Assembly (NCBI GenBank): GCA_964537965.1
Contig: CAZIDB010000231.1
Coordinates: forward strand, 1 to 7,280
Source: SURF-24 sp964537965
GTDB lineage: Bacteria > Bacteroidota > Ignavibacteria > Ignavibacteriales > SURF-24
Reading direction: 5' to 3'
Length of the DNA stretch: 7,280 nt
Shown here: one piece after another, positions 1-5,217 of the stretch
How positions within the stretch are numbered: position 1 is the first letter of the stretch
Layout of the letters: every line of letters starts with the position of its first letter
The notes under the pieces: generated by a model
The model's input: only the letters and a program-made list of their open reading frames with translations
Databases searched by the model: none
What the model was told of the DNA's origin: nothing
Made by a program: the position numbers and the translations under genes

Positions 1-265
1 AATAGGGTGAAACTCATTTAAACCATAAAACGAGTAACTTAAACCTTAGGGTAAGTCCCTTAAAACCCTGGTATAAGTCCCTTAAACCTTAATCCGAAAA
101 ACTTAAAACTCAGCACAAACCATCAGTAACATCACCCGAACCATTCAAATCTCTGTATAAACCATTTGAATCTTTACCCATATCATTTAAACACACATCC
201 AAATCATTTAAAGATCTGTCCAGATTATTTATGCTTTCATCCAGGTCTTCAAACTCTTTACCTGT
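1..265. repeat. Degenerate 21-bp tandem repeat array
   Basis: Twelve consecutive units can be laid out from position 13 to 265. All are 21 bp except one of 22 bp at 55-76. On the plus strand the conserved core is near each unit's start, of the form ATCATTTAAA or GTCCCTTAAA, and many units end in TCCA or similar. The array probably continues past the left window edge, because positions 1-12 resemble the end of another unit. On the minus strand, units from 265 down to 113 are an open heptad-coding frame (7 codons each). Units nearer the edge contain stops (110-112 and the next unit) and the 22-bp unit shifts the frame. The 21-bp period is three times the 7-bp period of the AATTNNN arrays elsewhere in the window. 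The array could be an eroded coding repeat or a non-coding tandem repeat; the sequence alone does not settle which. Confidence 0.75.
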
Positions 266-358
266 ATGATAAAAATACTTACACAAACAGTTTAAATTTT
301 CACTCACATTATTCAGACAAAGAAATATATTATCAAGCTGTTTATTGCAATCGCTCAA
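110..358 (-). CDS. Possible small coiled-coil protein encoded by the 21-bp array (82 aa, uncertain)
   Basis: I do not recognise this protein. From residue 8 it reads as about eleven uninterrupted heptads. The first position is almost always Leu, Ile or Phe, and the fourth is usually Leu, Ile, Val or Met, for example LDNIFLC, LNNVSEN, INNLDRS, LNDLDVC and LNDMGKD. That is the a/d pattern of a coiled coil. The last three heptads lose the pattern and are Gly/Asp/Ser-rich. No signal peptide or membrane segment is visible. The start is TTG at 356-358, preceded by a GGGGTGAG stretch (361-368) that could serve as a ribosome binding site. The C-terminal two thirds coincide with the 21-bp array, which continues past the TGA stop with further in-frame stops, so this may be the remnant of a longer repeat protein. 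A perfectly periodic 21-bp array can also stay open by chance. Heptad hydrophobicity already present before the clear DNA repeat begins (266-337) argues mildly for real coding. Confidence 0.35.
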   Translation of the reverse strand: MSDCNKQLDNIFLCLNNVSENLNCLCKYFYHTGKEFEDLDESINNLDRSLNDLDVCLNDMGKDSNGLYRDLNGSGDVTDGLC

Positions 359-380
359 AACTCACCCCAGAATTTTTGTT

Positions 381-408
381 AATTATGAATTCTTAATTAT
401 GAATTAAA
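381..408. repeat. AATTNNN heptamer array (AATTATG orientation)
   Basis: Four 7-bp units in register: AATTATG, AATTCTT, AATTATG, AATTAAA. The orientation is the same as the array at 1921-1955 and opposite to those at 474-515 and 2387-2421. It lies just upstream of the possible coiled-coil ORF start. Positions 409-473 between this array and the next show no gene. Confidence 0.6.
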
Positions 409-473
409 AACAATTACAGAAGACCAGAAATATTTTATAATATCATTATCCTTAAATTCAAAACTTATTTCAA

Positions 474-515
474 AATTCACAATTCACAATTCAAAACTCA
501 CAATTCAAAATTACT
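474..515. repeat. AATTNNN heptamer array (AATTCAC orientation) at the end of the dehydrogenase gene
   Basis: Six units in strict 7-nt register: AATTCAC, AATTCAC, AATTCAA, AACTCAC, AATTCAA, AATTACT. The array ends two bases from the stop codon of the minus-strand dehydrogenase gene, so it forms that gene's immediate 3' flank. Being almost pure A+T with no G+C-rich stem, it does not look like an intrinsic terminator. Confidence 0.7.
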
Positions 516-517
516 TT

Positions 518-1914
518 TTATGCTTTAAACACGTTCTCCGCTTTAACCCCGTTCCTTTCAAATGCGTTTCTTGTATCAATTACAATCCTTGAATTCTCTG
601 CAATAAATTTATAATCATAAGAAGTATGATCTGTACTTAGCACAACAATATCATACTTTGCCAGGTTCTCTTTTGTCATTTCAACTGAATGCAGATCATA
701 ATTATATTTTCTCATCTTCCAGAGTTTAGGCACATAAGGATCATTATAGTCAATCTCTGCTCCCCGTTCCGCAAAGATTTCAATTAATTTTAAGGTAGGC
801 GACTCGCGCATATCATCAATATCTTTTTTATATGATGCACCTAATATAAGCACTTTAGATCCATTGAGTGATTTCTTAAACTTATTCAGCACTTCCATAG
901 ATTTCTCAACTACGTAATAAGGCTGCATTGTGTTTATTTCACCGGCAAGCTCAATAAACTTTGTGCTAATATCATACTCGTGTGCTTTCCATGTTAAGTA
1001 GAATGGATCAATAGGAATACAGTGCCCGCCTAAACCGGGACCGGGATAAAAAGCATGAAAACCAAACGGTTTTGTCTTTGCTGCTTCAATTACTTCCCAC
1101 ACATCTATATCCATCCTGTCAAGAACCATCTTCATTTCATTCACGAGAGCAATATTAACAGAGCGGTAAATATTTTCAAGAAGTTTTGTTGCCTCTGCCG
1201 CTCGTGTTGAACTTACAGGAACAGTCTTTACTATTATTTTATCATATAAAGCTTTTGCAATTTCTAAACACTTTGGAGTTACACCGCCAACAACTTTTGG
1301 TATTGTAGAAGTATTAAAATCAGGATTGTTGGGATCTTCGCGTTCCGGACTGAACGCCAAATAAAAATCCTCTCCCACTNNNNNNNNNNNNNNNNNNNNN
1401 NNNNNNNNNNNNNNNNNNNNNNNNNNNNNNNNNNNNNNNNNNNNNNNNNNNNNNNNNNNNNNNNNNNNNNNNNNNNNNNTTCAAACATCGGCAGCAGTAT
1501 TTCATCTGTAGTACCGGGATAGGTAGAAGACTCAAGAACAACGAGTTGATCTTTTCTTAAATACTGTGCAATTACTTTACCGGAGTTAACAATATAACTT
1601 ACATCCGGTTCACGATGTTCATCCAAAGGAGTTGGTACGCAGATTATAATTGCATCTGCTTCCGGCAACCTTGAGAAATCATCAGTTGCAGAAAAAAACT
1701 TTTTATCAACCGCATCCTTAATTCTTTCTGCATTAATATGTTTTATATAAGATTGACCTCTGTTAAGAAAATCCGGTTTCTTCGGATCATTATCGAAACC
1801 AATCACTTTAAATTTCCTGTTTGCAAATTCAAGAGCTAATGGAAGGCCTACATAGCCTAATCCAATAATACCGATAACGGCGGAGTTGTTGTTAATTTTT
1901 TCAAGTAAAGTCAT
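518..1914 (-). CDS. wbpA: UDP-N-acetylglucosamine 6-dehydrogenase (WbpA-type nucleotide-sugar dehydrogenase), interrupted by an assembly gap
   Basis: Cytoplasmic NAD-dependent enzyme of the UDP-glucose/GDP-mannose dehydrogenase family, oxidising C6 of a UDP-N-acetylhexosamine to the uronic acid for surface polysaccharide. The N-terminal 145 codons (1914-1480) carry the Rossmann motif GLGYVGLPLA at residues 18-27, then CVPTPL and SSTYPGTTDE. After the gap, the remaining 286 codons carry AFSPERED, a conserved Lys in AEATKLLENIYR, the catalytic Cys in GGHCIPIDP, and a C-terminal domain with SYKKDIDDMRESP. With about 5-8 missing residues the total would be near 437-439 aa, normal for the family. 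The two halves lie in different frames only because the 100-N block has an arbitrary length. The GTG at 1376-1378 is an internal Val codon, not a start. ATG at 1912-1914 has no clear Shine-Dalgarno and sits 6 nt from a heptamer array. WecC (UDP-ManNAc dehydrogenase) is the main alternative, given wecB nearby; the FGFHAF/GPGLGGHCIPIDP region reads more like WbpA. Confidence 0.9.
1380..1479. other. Assembly gap (100 Ns) inside the dehydrogenase gene
   Basis: Exactly 100 Ns, a common default for a gap of unknown size. The upstream half of the gene ends on a codon boundary at 1480, and the downstream half resumes with one base (1379) of a codon before Val-Gly-Glu-Asp-Phe. Comparison with the family from memory suggests only about 5-8 residues are missing. 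If the gene is intact, the real gap would be about 14-23 nt and its length must be 3n-1. Confidence 0.9.
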
Positions 1915-1920
1915 ATGTTA

Positions 1921-1955
1921 AATTGTAAATTTTGAATTGTGAATTATGGATTATT
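1921..1955. repeat. AATTNNN heptamer array (AATTGTG orientation), left flank of the four-helix-bundle gene
   Basis: Five units in register: AATTGTA, AATTTTG, AATTGTG, AATTATG, GATTATT. It sits between the start codon of the dehydrogenase gene (6 nt away) and the 3' end of the four-helix-bundle gene at 2004. It is the inverted counterpart of the array at 2387-2421: positions 1930-1952 match the reverse complement of 2394-2416 at 19 of 23 bases. It therefore forms the 5' leader or promoter region of the dehydrogenase gene. Confidence 0.7.
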
Positions 1956-2003
1956 TTTAATTAGGAATTACTATATTTTTATAAAATTAAAGTTGATTAA
2001 TTG

Positions 2004-2372
2004 TCAGACATTCTTTTTTGAATTTTCTTGTGAAGATTTAACAATCGAAGTTAATATTCTTATTAGCTCATCAATTTTATCTATCTCATTTTTAAGTTCA
2101 CATTTAACTAACTGAGTTACCTGCAGTAATTTCAACCAATATCTGGTTTCTCTTGCTTCTTTTGAGGCGATTGACATTTTAGCAATAAAATCTTTCCTTG
2201 ATTGTGCGGCGAGAGCTTCTTCAACGTTGGCACCAATACTAGTTCCGCTTCTTAATAATTGCTTTGAAATAATAAACTCATTATTACTATTAAGCTCTTT
2301 ATAAAGTTTTATTATATCAATTGAAAATTCAAAGCTCCTTTCCTGGATAAAATTTTTCAACTCAAAACTCAT
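2004..2372 (-). CDS. Four-helix-bundle protein, S23/IVP family (122 aa)
   Basis: Member of the four-helix-bundle family first known from intervening sequences of 23S rRNA genes (S23/IVP, TIGR02436-like); the Avd protein of diversity-generating retroelements shares the fold. The molecular role of stand-alone members is not established. The family signature is clear: RSGTSIGANVEEA at residues 41-53 between helices 1 and 2, then a long amphipathic helix KDFIAKMSIASKEARETRYW (60-79), and an Ile/Leu/Glu-rich last helix (92-113). The length is normal for the family. There is no signal peptide or membrane segment. ATG at 2370-2372 is preceded by a weak AAGG only one base away. The gene lies co-directionally between wbpA and gmd but is bracketed by inverted heptamer arrays, so it looks like a discrete insert in the sugar locus. 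No 23S rRNA or reverse transcriptase lies nearby, so neither classical context applies. Confidence 0.88.
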   Translation of the reverse strand: MSFELKNFIQERSFEFSIDIIKLYKELNSNNEFIISKQLLRSGTSIGANVEEALAAQSRKDFIAKMSIASKEARETRYWLKLLQVTQLVKCELKNEIDKIDELIRILTSIVKSSQENSKKNV

Positions 2373-2386
2373 ACCTTAAACTTTGT

Positions 2387-2421
2387 AATTCAAAACTCAA
2401 AATTCATAATTCAAAATTATC
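2387..2421. repeat. AATTNNN heptamer array (AATTCAA orientation), right flank of the four-helix-bundle gene
   Basis: Five units in register: AATTCAA, AACTCAA, AATTCAT, AATTCAA, AATTATC. It begins 15 bp upstream of the four-helix-bundle start codon, so it occupies that gene's leader or promoter. It is inverted relative to the array at 1921-1955. Confidence 0.7.
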
Positions 2422-2853
2422 CCCGGATACAGCTTCGCCACGTAAGTCACACAGAACTTTACTTCGGGAAAACAGTTGGAATATCCTTAACCTAAAGAAT
2501 TGGTTCCATAATATAAAAAAATTCATCTTTTGTAAAGTATGTGACTGATTATTTTGAGATAATGATCACCCACATATCTTATTTGGAAGTGAACTATTAT
2601 TTCTTTTATCCTTTCGGGGGTTTAACGGCATAAACAAGAAAAAATAAATAGCACTTACAGAACCAACAAATTATTCCAAGTTGATCTTATATTAATATAC
2701 TCTTAAAAACAGCCCTGTCGGAAAAATTTTTTATTTTTTTTCAAAAATATTTTATTATGAAATATTATCTCTCATAACAATAAATAATTGAATGGTTTAG
2801 CCGATCAATATTTTTATATTAAAAGATTTTTTTTAAACTCTAACAATTAAATA
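2422..2853. other. Gene-free intergenic stretch between gmd and the four-helix-bundle gene
   Basis: No convincing gene is visible in this 432-bp stretch. The first part (2422-2640) is less AT-rich than the rest and could be decayed coding sequence, but I recognise no family. The second part, next to the gmd stop, is extremely AT-rich with long T and A runs. It holds a 7-bp inverted repeat, AATATTT (2746-2752) and AAATATT (2760-2766), with a 7-nt loop. No GC-rich stem followed by a T-run is present, so I do not call an intrinsic terminator for gmd. Confidence 0.6.
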
Positions 2854-4017
2854 TCAATAACCTTTGCGCAATACTTTCTCAAAATCTGCGTTTGCCATAA
2901 TTTTAACAAGCTCATCAAATTTTGTTTTTGCCTTCCAACCTAAAAGTTTTTCTGCTTTAGATGAATCACCAATTAATAATTCTACTTCTGTTGGTCTGTA
3001 GTATCCGGGCGAAACCTCAACAACACATGTGCCCGGTTTTAATTTATTTCTCTCTTTTATATTAACATTATTAAAATTTCTTATTCCTCCCTTTCCATCT
3101 TCCATTTTCTCAGCCAAAGGCTGATCCCACTCTGCGGGACATTTTCCATTATCCATCTTAACAATTCCCTTTTCCTTCTCATTTTCTCCAATCCATTCTA
3201 ATTCAATTCCAAGCTCTCTGAAAGTAAGTTCGGTAAAATCACGAACCTTATGTGTTTCACCGGTTGCAAGAACAAAATCTTCAGGTTTATCATATTGTAA
3301 TATTCTCCACATTCCATCACAATACTCAGGAGCAAAGCCCCAGTCTCTCTTCGCATTCAAATTGCCAAGTACTAATTTGTCCTGTAAACCCAGAGCAATT
3401 CTTGATGCTGCGCGGGTTATTTTTCTTGTAACAAAAGTTTCTCCCCGTCTCGGAGATTCATGATTAAATAAAATTCCATTACAAGCAAATAGGTTATATG
3501 CTTCGCGGTAATTAACAATTATCCAGTAACCAAATAGTTTTGCAACACCGTAAGGCGAGCGTGGATAAAAAGGAGTCGTTTCCTTTTGAGGTACTTCCTG
3601 TACTTTACCAAACAATTCACTTGTTGAAGCCTGGTAAAACTTTGTTTGTTTGCCAAGTCCAACTTCTCTTATCGCATCTAAAAATCTTAATGTCCCCAAT
3701 GCATCAACCTGCGCAGTATAATCAGGTAATTCAAATGAAACTTTAACATGGCTTTGTGCGGCAAGGTTATAAATTTCATCCGGCCCAATTTTCTCAAGCA
3801 GCCTGTTAAGGTTGCTTGTATCAACAACATCACCGTAGTGCAGGAATAATGTCTTACCGGATATTTCAGGATTATTATAAAGATGATCTATTCTTCCCGT
3901 ATTAAACGAACTGCTTCTCCTTATTATTCCATGAACCTCGTAACCTTTCTCCAATAATAACTCGCAAAGATAACTTCCATCTTGACCTGTAATTCCTGTT
4001 ATAAGCGCTTTTTTCAT
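2854..4017 (-). CDS. gmd: GDP-mannose 4,6-dehydratase
   Basis: Cytoplasmic short-chain dehydrogenase/reductase converting GDP-D-mannose to GDP-4-keto-6-deoxymannose, the first step towards GDP-L-fucose; fcl further along the same strand does the rest. The sequence shows the nucleotide-binding GITGQDG at residues 8-14, RRSSSFNTGRIDHL, NLAAQSHV, the catalytic STSELFG with Thr132 and Glu134, and the YPRSPYGVAK motif giving Tyr156 and Lys160. The positions match those of the E. coli enzyme. LFNHESPRRGETFVTRKI and YYRPTEVELLIGD are also typical. ATG at 4015-4017 has a strong GAGAGGAG site at 4021-4028. A TATTTG element (plus-strand CAAATATT, 4054-4061) may be a promoter piece. At 387 aa it is longer than usual; about 25 extra residues lie roughly between residues 288 and 317. 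They are encoded by a hairpin-rich repeat and fall in the variable loop just before the conserved PGTCVVEVSPGYYRPTE segment, so activity is probably retained. Confidence 0.97.
   Translation of the reverse strand: MKKALITGITGQDGSYLCELLLEKGYEVHGIIRRSSSFNTGRIDHLYNNPEISGKTLFLHYGDVVDTSNLNRLLEKIGPDEIYNLAAQSHVKVSFELPDYTAQVDALGTLRFLDAIREVGLGKQTKFYQASTSELFGKVQEVPQKETTPFYPRSPYGVAKLFGYWIIVNYREAYNLFACNGILFNHESPRRGETFVTRKITRAASRIALGLQDKLVLGNLNAKRDWGFAPEYCDGMWRILQYDKPEDFVLATGETHKVRDFTELTFRELGIELEWIGENEKEKGIVKMDNGKCPAEWDQPLAEKMEDGKGGIRNFNNVNIKERNKLKPGTCVVEVSPGYYRPTEVELLIGDSSKAEKLLGWKAKTKFDELVKIMANADFEKVLRKGY
3084..3159 (-). repeat. Palindromic repeat element inserted in frame within gmd
   Basis: Read along the gmd mRNA, the core is two abutting mini-hairpins, each of 15 nt with a 6-bp stem and 3-nt loop. 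The first is TCCCGC, loop AGA, GTGGGA (3139 down to 3125, one G-U pair). The second is TCAGCC, loop TTT, GGCTGA (3124 down to 3110, perfect). They are flanked by ATGGATAATGGAAAATG-like and AAAATGGAAGATGG-like 7-nt-periodic sequence. This composition is intergenic-repeat-like and unlike the rest of gmd. It is translated without a stop (residues Cys293 to Glu303 in the core) and coincides with a segment absent from ordinary Gmd proteins. The outer boundaries are approximate. Confidence 0.65.
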
Positions 4018-4020
4018 TTA

Positions 4021-4044
4021 CTCCTCTCTAAAAAAATTTTTTTA
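4021..4044 (-). promoter_or_regulatory. gmd leader: strong ribosome binding site and adjoining A7/T7 palindrome
   Basis: On the minus strand GAGAGGAG (4028 to 4021) lies three bases before the gmd ATG and is the strongest Shine-Dalgarno match in the window. Directly upstream is a perfect 16-bp palindrome, TAAAAAAATTTTTTTA (4029-4044). It would give intrinsically bent DNA or a weak A-U hairpin in the leader. A regulatory role is speculation. Confidence 0.6.
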
Positions 4045-4125
4045 AGTATTCTCCAAATATTCCTTAAAATGGTTGCCCGAAAAAATATTTATAATCAAAT
4101 CAGTTAAGTATCTCTCAGACTCATC

Positions 4126-4500
4126 ATGCATCCTTGCAATCTTGCATCCCCATACATTCTTGAATGAATGAATGTTTGAATTCTTGCACTCTTGCATTCT
4201 TGCNNNNNNNNNNNNNNNNNNNNNNNNNNNNNNNNNNNNNNNNNNNNNNNNNNNNNNNNNNNNNNNNNNNNNNNNNNNNNNNNNNNNNNNNNNNNNNNNN
4301 NNNACTTGCATTCTTGCATCCTTGCATCCTTGCCTCTTCTTGCACTCATGTATTCTCTCGCAATCATACATCCCCTTACATTCTTGAATGAATGAATGTT
4401 TGAATTCTTGCACTCTTGCTTACTTGCATCCTCTTACATCCTCGCGTTCACTTGCATCCTTGCATTCACTTGCATCCTTGCCTGAATGTTAGTCTTGCAA
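4126..4500. repeat. Octamer (GCATCCTT-type) repeat region with a duplicated 59-bp block
   Basis: The stretch between gmd and the second four-helix-bundle gene is built mainly from variants of an 8-bp unit, GCATCCTT or GCATTCTT, often 8 bp apart. Positions 4145-4203 and 4369-4427 are direct copies of a 59-bp block differing at three bases. It contains CATTC and GAATG arms and an AATGAATGAATG stretch. An 8-bp period steps through all three frames and contains no stop, so both strands show several overlapping open frames (peptides rich in Cys/Met/Gln/Lys or Leu/His/Pro/Cys). These are artefacts, not genes. The second assembly gap falls inside the array, as expected for a collapsed or unresolved repeat. 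Positions 4501-4629 contain no gene. Confidence 0.85.
4204..4303. other. Assembly gap (100 Ns) inside the octamer repeat
   Basis: Exactly 100 Ns flanked on both sides by the same octamer repeat. The true length and number of repeat units are unknown. Confidence 0.95.
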
Positions 4501-4629
4501 GTTTATATCAATAAAATTTATTTCTGATTCTTCACAAACCATAAATCTTGACTTATTGAAAACATCCTTTACTGCATGATTGCTTTATTGATTTATAATT
4601 ACATCGGTAATTGACTGCATGACTGTTTG

Positions 4630-5055
4630 TTACTGATAATCCATTCTCCATTCTTTTCCCGAATTAAAAAGCCCGATTAATTCTTTGTTCATTTTTATCA
4701 TTTTGTTTTCCATCTCAAATATTTTAGAATCACAATTATCAAAAAATTCCCTGGTAACTTGTCCTGAGGAAAATAAAGCAAACAATTGAGAATAACATTC
4801 ACCAAGTGAACTTAACCCGATTTCATAAAATCTCAATGTTTCTTTAATTGATCTTCTGCAATAACCTTCAGCTATGTTACTGTGAACAGAAAACGATGAA
4901 TCTTCAATCTGTCCTTTAATTTTTATAACAATTTTTTTGTCGTTACTTAATTCTGTGTGAATTATTCTAGAAAGAGTTATTGCAAGATTCCAAATATCAA
5001 GTTTTCTAAAACCACGATTAATATTTTTATTCCTGTTAATAATTTCATCTATCAT
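4630..5055 (-). CDS. Four-helix-bundle protein, S23/IVP family, second subtype (141 aa)
   Basis: A second member of the S23/IVP four-helix-bundle family, clearly distinct from the one at 2004-2372. It shows FRKLDIWNLAITLSR at residues 16-30, the signature SNIAEGYCRRSIKE at 59-72, RFYEIGLSSLGE at 75-86, and a last helix ending KMNKELIGLF (121-130). It is slightly longer than usual, with about 14 extra N-terminal residues rich in Asn. ATG at 5053-5055 is supported by a GGAG (plus-strand CTCC, 5061-5064) with a 5-nt spacer. No signal peptide or membrane span is seen. It sits between fcl and gmd, two genes usually adjacent, with octamer repeats on its 3' side. Its cellular role is unknown; cotranscription with fcl is possible, as all lie on one strand with a 162-bp space. 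Confidence 0.88.
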   Translation of the reverse strand: MIDEIINRNKNINRGFRKLDIWNLAITLSRIIHTELSNDKKIVIKIKGQIEDSSFSVHSNIAEGYCRRSIKETLRFYEIGLSSLGECYSQLFALFSSGQVTREFFDNCDSKIFEMENKMIKMNKELIGLFNSGKEWRMDYQ

Positions 5056-5073
5056 AAAAGCTCCATCATAAAA

Positions 5074-5121
5074 TATTCTAATCAGATGTTGATATTAAAC
5101 AACAATCAAACTATTAGAATA
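5074..5121. promoter_or_regulatory. 9-bp inverted repeat upstream of the second four-helix-bundle gene
   Basis: TATTCTAAT at 5074-5082 and its exact reverse complement ATTAGAATA at 5113-5121, separated by 30 bp. They lie 19-66 bp upstream of the start codon at 5055, where a promoter or operator would be. The sequence is very AT-rich, so a chance match is possible. Confidence 0.3.
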
Positions 5122-5217
5122 ACAAACAGCCTCTCATTCAAGCATTCAATCAAAATTTCAATATTTTATTCTTAACCAGCTATAAATTATTCAAGAATCA
5201 AATTACAAACTTTTGCT

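Noticed and set aside
166..396. Plus-strand open frame of 76 codons over the 21-bp array.
   Set aside because: It is the antisense of the periodic array; its repeated His/Tyr/Leu content simply reflects the repeat, and no start signal is seen.
381..515. CRISPR array suggested by regularly spaced short repeats.
   Set aside because: Units are 7 bp, contiguous and without unique spacers, and no cas gene is present.
518..1378. Treating the dehydrogenase as a frameshifted pseudogene with two ORFs.
   Set aside because: The frame change is explained by the arbitrary 100-N gap; both halves are intact and complementary in family coverage.
2004..2372. Accessory variability (Avd) protein of a diversity-generating retroelement.
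   Set aside because: The fold is shared, but no reverse transcriptase, template repeat or variable-repeat gene lies in the window.
2562..2633. Short plus-strand ORF of 23 codons starting MITHISYLEV.
   Set aside because: It is too short, has no clear ribosome binding site and no recognisable family; it is likely chance.
2710..2766. Possible terminator between gmd and the four-helix-bundle gene.
   Set aside because: The only stems are ACAG/CTGT (4 bp) and a pure A-T 7-bp inverted repeat; no GC-rich stem followed by a T-run is present.
3540..3746. Plus-strand open frame inside gmd.
   Set aside because: It is antisense to strongly conserved gmd coding sequence with intact catalytic motifs.
4042..4413. 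Overlapping open frames on both strands rich in MQECK or LHPCIL motifs around the second gap.
   Set aside because: They arise from an 8-bp repeat that contains no stop in any frame, cross the N block, and are open in several frames at once. They are not genes.
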